Source of the DNA: Hexactinellida sp. DTS-2022
Lineage: Eukaryota; Porifera; Hexactinellida
Length of the DNA: 64,000 nt
Direction: 5' to 3'
Assembly (NCBI GenBank): GCA_028753945.1
Contig: JAPNXP010000007.1
Coordinates: 3,410,001 to 3,474,000, forward strand
Shown here: positions 57,200-64,000 of the stretch, piece after piece
Position numbering within the stretch: the stretch's first letter is position 1
Layout of the letters: every line of letters begins with the position of its first letter
The notes under the pieces: generated by a model
Database searches by the model: none
Told to the model about the DNA's origin: nothing
What the model saw: the letters and a program-made list of their open reading frames with translations, nothing else
Program-made: the position numbers and the translations under genes

Positions 57200-58300
57200 A
57201 TTAAGTGCCACAATAGTCCAGTATAGTAGCCCAGTTCTAAAATGACTGCTTTGGTTATTTATTATTATTATTAATATTATTATTATTCCGTTTCCGCTCC
57301 ACAGAAAAGTTTTATTAATCAATAACTGAAAGTTCAGGATAGGTGTCTCATGGTTAGAGATGTTTAAACCTATTCAATGCCGCAACAGGAACAATAAATA
57401 GTACCCGAATATTACATTTATTTGCATTCGATAAAGAAGTTAATTATATACTTTTTCACAGTGCACGAATTTTCATATTGGGCTTAGTTAGTGCCACAAT
57501 TGAGTTGCACATTTCTTTGTTTACTAACGCTTAAGTTCAATTAAAAGTGTTAAATCTAAATCACATAGTTTCAAATTGTGATAACTATAATATTCAATTC
57601 GTGAGATCGATTAAGCTTCTATTTTATAATTGAAAACAAAGTTTATATTCCAAAACAACGACAGATTGTGTGAGTATATTTGCTCCTGCCATGCAATTAT
57701 ACTCTTGAATTATTAATATTCTGACTTACTGATCAGTGCATAATAGATATAGTGATATATGGATATAGTAATAATTTTGCAGCTTTAGGTGCGTCCCCGA
57801 GCAAATCCCATACAAATTTTATTGGTTATAGTGATATCTTTATTGGATATAGTGATAATTTGTGTACAGATTACATAAGAATATTGGATTTTACCTTCCT
57901 TGGACCCCATAATTTCATATTTTACAGTATAAATATAGTTACCACTTGAATTTGATAAGGAATTTGATTATTCTTTTCAGAATATAAGTATTGACAATGT
58001 ATACAGTCATATATTAGATGCGGTGATACAGTGGATATAGTGATATAATGGGTATAGTGATATATTGGATATAGTGATAATTTGGCCACAAATCAGATGT
58101 CTCCACATTTATCACTATATCCAATAAATAATTCAAATTTAATCAGTCTGTATTTAATATATAGAGATGCTTCTAAATTGTTTATAGGTGATAACTTATC
58201 GAGTGGCTGAATTCAAATAATGTAGCCAATTCATTTTTAATTACCAAATATTCATAATAATTGAACGTAACAAATGTAAGTTGACATTGAAATCGAAGTT
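57200..58300. repeat. Degenerate Q unit and GATATAGTGATA repeats
   Basis: 57207-57290 is a worn Q unit with a following ATT microsatellite. 57745-58105 contains about eight scattered (T)GGATATAGTGATA motifs. A few more occur at 11370-11399. No gene; the 65-codon ORF at 57752 is made of this repeat. Confidence 0.65.
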
Positions 58301-59233
58301 AGCAATAATGATTTTAATAATTATTTAAACTAATTAGCTAAATATCAATAAACTCAGAGATGTACAAGATAGAAACAAACTACCAATTTATCAATTGACC
58401 AAAATGTTACGTAACACCTTGACAAATATGTCTTAACACCTTGAGGTGATGATGACTTCGTCAAAATATTTTGATGCTACTATTTGGATAATTTTATATT
58501 TCGAGTGTGTTGGTTGGCGTTTGGTGAACACCCAACATGCGGAGAAAAGGTTGACTCGTCAACTATTATATTATACTGAAACTAGAAAATATCTGAATTG
58601 AAGTGAACAAAAGGAAAACTTCCAACACACTAAGGGTCGTTTCCGTTCGAAATACCTTTACAGTGACGATGACGTAACAAAAAACCTAAATTACAGCTTT
58701 GCCGAAAGCATGTTCATTGGAGGCACTGCTAAACGACCAACCACCAGAAGAATGTCCCTACAAAGGAACATGCTATCGGACAGCAGTAATTTCAGATTTT
58801 TATCAATCCAATGTTAGTCACCAATTATTATTGATTACAAATTTTAAACATGGTCAAATAACAAAAGCCAAGTCATTTCTTTGGGAAATATGATATTACA
58901 AAAAATTAGCCGCCTCAGAAAATGCTTTAAAGTCTTCCAAGGCGACATTCCGCGTAGAATTTTATTTTGCTAATTTATATCCTATATAAATAGGGATAAT
59001 TAGAAATATTCAAAATTCTTGCCCACGACTGCTCACAGTAAGTTTCTCCACTGAAATAATCAAGGATTATTATTTCTGTCTACAAACTTACTATATTGAG
59101 CATCAAAATTAGAAAATACTTGTTGTCAATGCCAATGAAGTTAGTTACATATATATATAAATATACTACTCCTGGCAACAACAAAAAAACGAATTGCAAT
59201 GCATCTTATAAATACAACCAACTGATTTACATA
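58301..59233. other. Family A module R relic, no gene
   Basis: 58677-58805 is a diverged R module (ACAGCTTTGCCGAAAGCATG...GGAACATGCTATCGG). The remainder is AT-rich spacer. Confidence 0.55.
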
Positions 59234-59417
59234 CAGTCGACTCCGCTTAATAGAGCCACCTCGGGATCAGGTTGTTTTGACCCGATTAAGCGGAGAAACC
59301 GATTAACCGAAAATATTGTAAGCCAAACTGTAATTCTGCCTATAAATTCTGTGAAATTTTGACCCGATTAAGCGGAGAAATCGATTAACCGGTGGCTCTA
59401 TTTAGTGGAGTTTACTA
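59234..59417. mobile_element. pogo/Tc1-type MITE, sister of 38710
   Basis: CAGTCGACTCCGCTTAATAG to the worn end TAGTGGAGTTTACTA between TA dinucleotides. Almost identical throughout to 38710-38894. Confidence 0.87.
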
Positions 59418-59914
59418 TATTAATAATATCTTCGGGGAAAGATGTCTTTAGGTGCATATTGTTGTTTCAACAAGAAAGGAAAAGTTCTGGGCAAGTGTTC
59501 CCAAATAATCGCGAAAGCTACAAATCAGTTGCAGAAAATAGTGATCCAAATGTGGGATACTTTTTCTTTTCCTACTATCTCAATGGAAGGAGTGATTAAG
59601 AAAGCACATAATCTTCATAATAGGGTTAGTGAAGTAACAAAAATATCACTGGATAGCAGAGATTCTGATATATTTCTCAAGGGACTCGCCGAGTTTGATC
59701 CCATGTTTGATATTTGTTCTTGTACCTGTTATGATCGAGGAATTGAGAGAAGTGAATGTCAATGTAAGTAAAAGATAGCAATTAAGGAATGGATACCTAA
59801 TGTCCAACAGAAAATCCGTGTTGGACAACTTGCTGGCATTGATCTGAGGACAACAACTAATCTTCGCGAGAAGGAGAGGAGACAGGATGACAAGCGAAAA
59901 GACAATTTTGTCTT

Positions 59915-60030
59915 TTCGCTTCGGCATCATACTTTTAGAATTCGGCAGAATTTAGAATTCGGAATTCGGCATACTTTTAGAAATCTTTTTAGAATTCGGC
60001 ATCATACTTTTAAGTATGATGCCGAATTCT
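59915..60030. repeat. Local GAATTCGGCATCAT duplications and 38-bp palindrome
   Basis: CGGCATCATACTTTTAGAATT-type units are repeated three times. 59992-60029 is a perfect palindrome with 18-base arms (GAATTCGGCATCATACTT) and two central T. It interrupts the decayed gene and does not look like ordinary drift. Confidence 0.88.
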
Positions 60031-61544
60031 TCCAAACGATTTCTTTTGATCAAACAACGATTGAGCTTGAAAGTCCGGATTTAGTAAACTATGATAACGA
60101 AAGTGACGACCCAGATTTTGAAGTGGATATCATGCCATACATTAAACACAGCTCCAATAGAAACATTCATTTATTCCCCCAATTAGCTGTCACTGCGGAT
60201 CGTTTTGGCTTAAGTAACGTGGCAGTTGCAGCTATAGCCAATGCAGCTCTTCAATCCTTAGGGCTATTGAGTGATCAAAACAAGCGCGGTAAAAAAAAAG
60301 TTAGCCAGGAAAGGAAAAGAATGCGAAAATCAAGTATACTTGAAAATGTAACCGATATAATTGATGTTCAGTGTATTGGTTATGATGGACGTAGGGACAA
60401 AACCAAAGAGATTACAAGTGTTTTAGTTAAGGGTGAAGAAGATACAGGCCACGTTAAAATGATGCAAGAAGAAATAGAGGAGCATTTTGTTTCTTAAAAC
60501 ATTCAGGAAACATATTTCGAGATCACTTTTCACCAGAATCAGGTAAAGCAATAGAAGTCGCGAGAGAAATTATTGGAATTATTCAAGAACGCAATAGCAT
60601 GCCTCCCTTGTTGCCAAGACATTTGATGGTTGCAACTTCAATACAAGAAAACATGGTGGTGTAATAAAACGGATTGAATTGGAATGGGATCGTCCATTAC
60701 AATGGTTAGTATATCAACTACATCTGATAGAATTACCACTGAGAGAGATGTTCAGAAAAATAGATTAACTTACCAGTGGGGCACGTGCATATCAGGGTGA
60801 AATTGGGAAAAAGATTCAGCCTGATCTCCGGACATCACAAATTGTAAAATTTGAGAAAATATTTTGGGAGGTAGAAGAATTACAAGATCATGTTCTTAAG
60901 AATCTTAGCAGCGATCAAAGTATTTGTATGAGGTAGCTTTATCAGTTCAAACAGGTAACTTTCTCATAAGACTCGCTACTCGATCACCATGAACTCAAAA
61001 TGAAGCAATATGGCTTATTGAAGCAAACAGAATCCTAAGAATATACGTTTCGACAAATAAATTATTCCTTCATTTAACTTAGTGAAACTGGTGTCATTCA
61101 TATTAAAGTTGTATGCTCCTGCATGGTTTAAGATTAAGTCAAATCCAAGAGCTGTAGATGGTGACAAGAAATTTTACATCTTACTACTGTTATCCAAACT
61201 ACCGGAAGATGATCAGATCATTTGTAAACCAGTTGTACTTCGCAATGCATACTTTTCACACTGTGAGAGTATATTGTTAGCTTTCGTTAATGATCCTGAT
61301 CCAAATATTAGAACAGTTGCTATCGATAGAATATTACAAACAAAAACGAAAGCCGTGTCACAGAGTGATTTTCTACTCCCTAACAAAATAAACTGGATGC
61401 AGTGGAGTATCCTGAAATGATAGAGTGGCTTCCAGAAAACGATATTTGTTCCACATTGGTGCACCAATCCTACAATATTGGAGTGAAGAACAAATCAGGG
61501 AGGGATTTGAGATACCATTAGAAATTCCTGAATACCCTTGTGAC

Positions 61545-61689
61545 CATGGGCGGAAAAGTGTGGTGGCAGGGGGGGCGCGCCCCCAAATTTACAACTAGGC
61601 CCCATAGTTGTAATATGTACAACCGATAATTGACAAGTCTCGCCCCCCCCCCACATTTTTAGTAATTTTTAGATAACTTTCCGCTTATG
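61545..61689. mobile_element. 145 bp hAT-type MITE
   Basis: Ends CATGGGCGGAAA and TTTCCGCTTATG; duplication CTTGTGAC / CTTGTCAC (one mismatch) at 61537-61544 and 61690-61697. C and G tracts lie at both ends. It interrupts the decayed gene. Confidence 0.85.
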
Positions 61690-61860
61690 CTTGTCACAAT
61701 AGGTCGGTAGAGAGAGGTGTTCGTTTGCTTTCTGAAGCAAGTAGACGAGTTTATGGCTATGAGGAGAGACAGGGATATATTTTGAATACTCTAGATTCAA
61801 GAGATAATGTGCCCTATTTTAGGTCCAAGAAAGATTTCCCTTCGTAAATATTTTGTATAG

Positions 61861-62062
61861 TTGAGAAGAAATACATTAATGAATAGGCAAACTAAAACTT
61901 CATATATTCTCAAGAATAGTGCAAAGAGTGTCTAGTAAATTAAGTGATAAAGCAATGTTATATATATCTTATAATTAATTTCAGTTTTGTTAAAGTGCGG
62001 GGGGGGGGTTTGTGACCGAATTCAGCTTCCACAAGTGGTTATCACGAGTTGATAGGGATAAA
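61861..62062. other. Short spacer
   Basis: AT-rich, with one G tract; nothing recognised. Confidence 0.45.
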
Positions 62063-62199
62063 CAGGGGCGGCTCCAAGGGGGTGCTAGGGGGTGCTACGG
62101 CACCTCCTGAAACTATGTCAGCACCCCCAGTGGGGTTGCTTAGAGAATTCAAGGTGTGTTTAGAATATATTGTGTTCAAGTTGAATAGCATAACTAGCC

Positions 62200-62611
62200 T
62201 ACCTGCCAACCTATTTGAGTCATATCCCTCATAGGGCTGAAATTTTCGCCTGTACATTGGCCAAAAATCCGTGTACACCTCCGAAAGATTTCTCGATCGC
62301 TGCGCTCGCTCGTCCCGGGAACTATTATTCAGGGAAATACGAAAGACATATCAAAATTATTACTTTGGAAAGGTAATTTAATTAAATATATACTGTACAG
62401 GGATGCCCTAAACACTTGAATAGATATATAAACCAAGTTGTGCCTTTATGTGGTCAATGCAAAATGCATGGAAGAATATATTATCATCACTGTAGATATT
62501 TTATTTATTATTTAACTAATAAATAGTAAATTAAAAATCCCAATACAAATGGAATAAATTTCTGTATGTTTTACAGAACAGCCAAAAATCCCTGTACGGT
62601 TGGCAGTTATG
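62200..62611. mobile_element. Nested MITE, 412 bp
   Basis: Ends TACCTGCCAACC and GGTTGGCAGTTATG; duplication AACTAGCC exact at 62192-62199 and 62612-62619. Internal GGCCAAAAATCC(G/C)TGTAC motifs are repeated. Confidence 0.88.
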
Positions 62612-62692
62612 AACTAGCCCACTTCAATACGTTTATAAAAATTAGCATGAATGACTAGTCAAATTTAGCACTTTGTGCTTTGATATCTACGT

Positions 62693-63295
62693 CAGAGGCG
62701 GTTCGAGAAACAAATCTGAGGGGTGGGCAGAGACTATTTTCGGTGGGCAGTATCTTCAAATTCTTAACTAAAATTCAACATACTAAAATCTTATTTATCT
62801 CAAATAATCAAATCTCAAATATGTAAATACAATAATGTATAGTGAGGGAGTTCGATCTATCTGTAAATATACAAAAGGCATATAATTGGAGCCATATGCG
62901 AAACTGAACTTTCAGGTTGGGTGGGCACAGATCATGTGATACGGAAGTTACCAACTAAACACGATACAATAACTACATAATTTAGCTGTTGATATGTAGC
63001 TTCTGGATGTCTTATATCTCAGTTTTAGAGATCTCCATAACAGGAGTATTACCCATTGAATAGAAAATCTAGGAACCTGATTTCGTGATACTATTTCTTC
63101 CTCTTATACGAAATTATCATTTACCGTGTTTGTACTAACGAGCTTCTGCTGTAATCCTTAAAGGAAAAGGCAAATAAGACCACCGCATTTGTTGTTTAGG
63201 TATATCGCCGGAAACTAAGATCCTGCCGTTGGGCAATAAAGGAAGGGGGCAGTGGGGGGGGGCAAATGCCCCCCCTCCCCTAGGATCTGCCACTG
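62693..63295. mobile_element. Nested hAT-type MITE, 603 bp
   Basis: CAGAGGCGGTTCGAG to GGATCTGCCACTG; duplication ATCTACGT exact at 62685-62692 and 63296-63303. It may hold a further pogo-like scrap at about 63030-63155 (similar to 37564-37736). Confidence 0.9.
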
Positions 63296-63760
63296 ATCTA
63301 CGTATGTTCGCCTTATTGCTAATATATTTAGTTTAGAAAATTAGATCTGAGTAGCAACCTAAAGCAATTGCTACTTTCTATAAAAGACCACCGTTATATC
63401 ATGACACAATAATCATTCAAACATTTCGGCAGGTTGTAACTGGACAAATTATTGCACCCCCTGAAATGCAACAGCACCTCCAGTTGCACCTCCTCTTTTG
63501 ATGAGCTAGCGCCGCCACTGAGGACCAGGCGGATACAGAAAAAATGTAGTTTACTTGCAGATATAAATAGACAGAAACAGTCCTGTCAAGCATGTTGGGT
63601 TAAATGAACATAATATTAGGGTGATCAGGATGCCATACTAACCTAGTTGACTAATTCATTGAATTATATGAATAGTTGACAAACTTGTATAATTATAATG
63701 TATTTTCCAATTGTGATACTTTGATAGATAATAGCAGATATTTTAATAACATAATTATAA

Positions 63761-64000
63761 CTAGCACGCTTCACTTGGTAGGTCGCTTCGCGACAGAACA
63801 CAATGCTTCCAACATTGATTATAAAGAGTTTGTTTTGCGTCATACGACAAGCGAGTCTGTTAGGTTGCTGAGGTTGAAGAATAGAATGATGGACAACCAG
63901 GAAGCAAGCACCGAACTGGCTGTCTCTCAACTTGGGCTTGGCACGAGGTATTTCAGTGAAAGTTCAGTCTCAACTGGGAAACTTGTGCGAAACTTCTACA
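63761..64000 (-). mobile_element. Helitron 3' end, continuing off the window
   Basis: On the minus strand the end reads TGTCGCGAAGCGACC, AAGCGTG and CTAG followed by T, nearly identical to the Helitron 3' end at 15330-15367. Its body extends beyond 64000. The minus ORF at 63930-63664 crosses the end and is not credible as a host gene. Whether Rep/helicase lies beyond cannot be seen. Confidence 0.78.

Larger units (their letters stand above)
59442..61860 (+). pseudogene. Decayed transposon-like gene of an uncharacterised family
   Basis: 59442-59771 reads MSLGAYCCFNKKGKVLG to a stop after CQCK. The same frame then resumes (IKEWIPNVQQKIRVGQLAG). 60123-60497 has ADRFGLSNVAVAAIANAALQ. Later worn blocks include AREIIGIIQ, a DLRTSQIVKFE-like segment and EAIWLIEANRILRIYVS. 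61082-61420 has FILKLYAPAWFKIKSNP and LLAFVNDPDPNIRTVAIDRIL. The order matches a large protein family I recall, without a settled name, from hydrozoans and aphids. It is often multi-copy and so probably mobile. Stops, shifts and a MITE at 61545 make it dead. Confidence 0.7.
62063..63520. mobile_element. hAT-type MITE carrying two further MITEs
   Basis: Reverse-orientation copy of the family at 27895-28310: starts CAGGGGCGG and ends CCGCCACTG. Homology to the other copy is continuous only after removing 62200-62611 and 62693-63295. No clean outer target duplication. Confidence 0.8.

Overview
The window looks like AT-rich nuclear DNA from an invertebrate animal. The evidence is an intron-bearing gene for an EMAP-like (EML5/EML6-type) microtubule protein, clean GT-AG splice junctions, and dense eukaryotic DNA transposons (hAT, Tc1/IS630, pogo-type, MULE, Ginger, Helitron, PIF/Harbinger-like) plus one decayed Ty3/gypsy retroelement. 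No operons, rRNA or tRNA genes were recognised. The phylum cannot be fixed from the sequence. The Ginger/KRBA2-like integrase and the family decayed at 59.4-61.9 kb are ones I recall from cnidarians among other invertebrates, so a cnidarian is a guess only.

The one clear host gene is on the minus strand. An internal exon at 48125-47395 and the terminal exon at 23497-21912 join in frame across a 23.9 kb phase-1 intron. Together they give the end of one EMAP unit, a HELP region, and a complete last WD40 unit with its stop codon. The 5' part of the gene lies to the right, outside what I can recognise. Candidate orphan exons on the same strand lie at about 20.0-20.2, 41.5-41.7, 49.1-49.3 and 53.0-53.2 kb, and a protein-tyrosine-phosphatase-like fragment at 57.1 kb.

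Almost everything else is mobile DNA, much of it nested. 0-4.3 kb: a modular repeat family with a 7-unit array, a Helitron-like copy, a hAT MITE and a Harbinger-like MITE. 4.56-6.14 kb: an intact Tc1/IS630-type transposon. 6.28-8.92 kb: a MULE split by a hAT MITE. 10.6-13 kb: a near-complete hammerhead ribozyme fold and an internally deleted hAT. 13-21 kb: a run of MITEs, a GATTAC-repeat hAT element and a Helitron. 21.9-48.1 kb: the EML gene, whose intron carries a gypsy remnant, a 3.3 kb hAT with perfect 8-bp target duplications, a long foldback element, a large palindrome, a 72-bp minisatellite element and a mariner-like element invaded by the modular family. 49.5-52.1 kb: an intact Ginger transposon with 4-bp target duplications. 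53.3-64 kb: nested hAT MITEs, a hAT pseudogene, a decayed transposon-like pseudogene, a triple-nested MITE and the 3' end of a Helitron.

Many element boundaries are supported by both terminal inverted repeats and target-site duplications read directly from the sequence. Family names rest on recognised motifs and target-site length, not on database searches.
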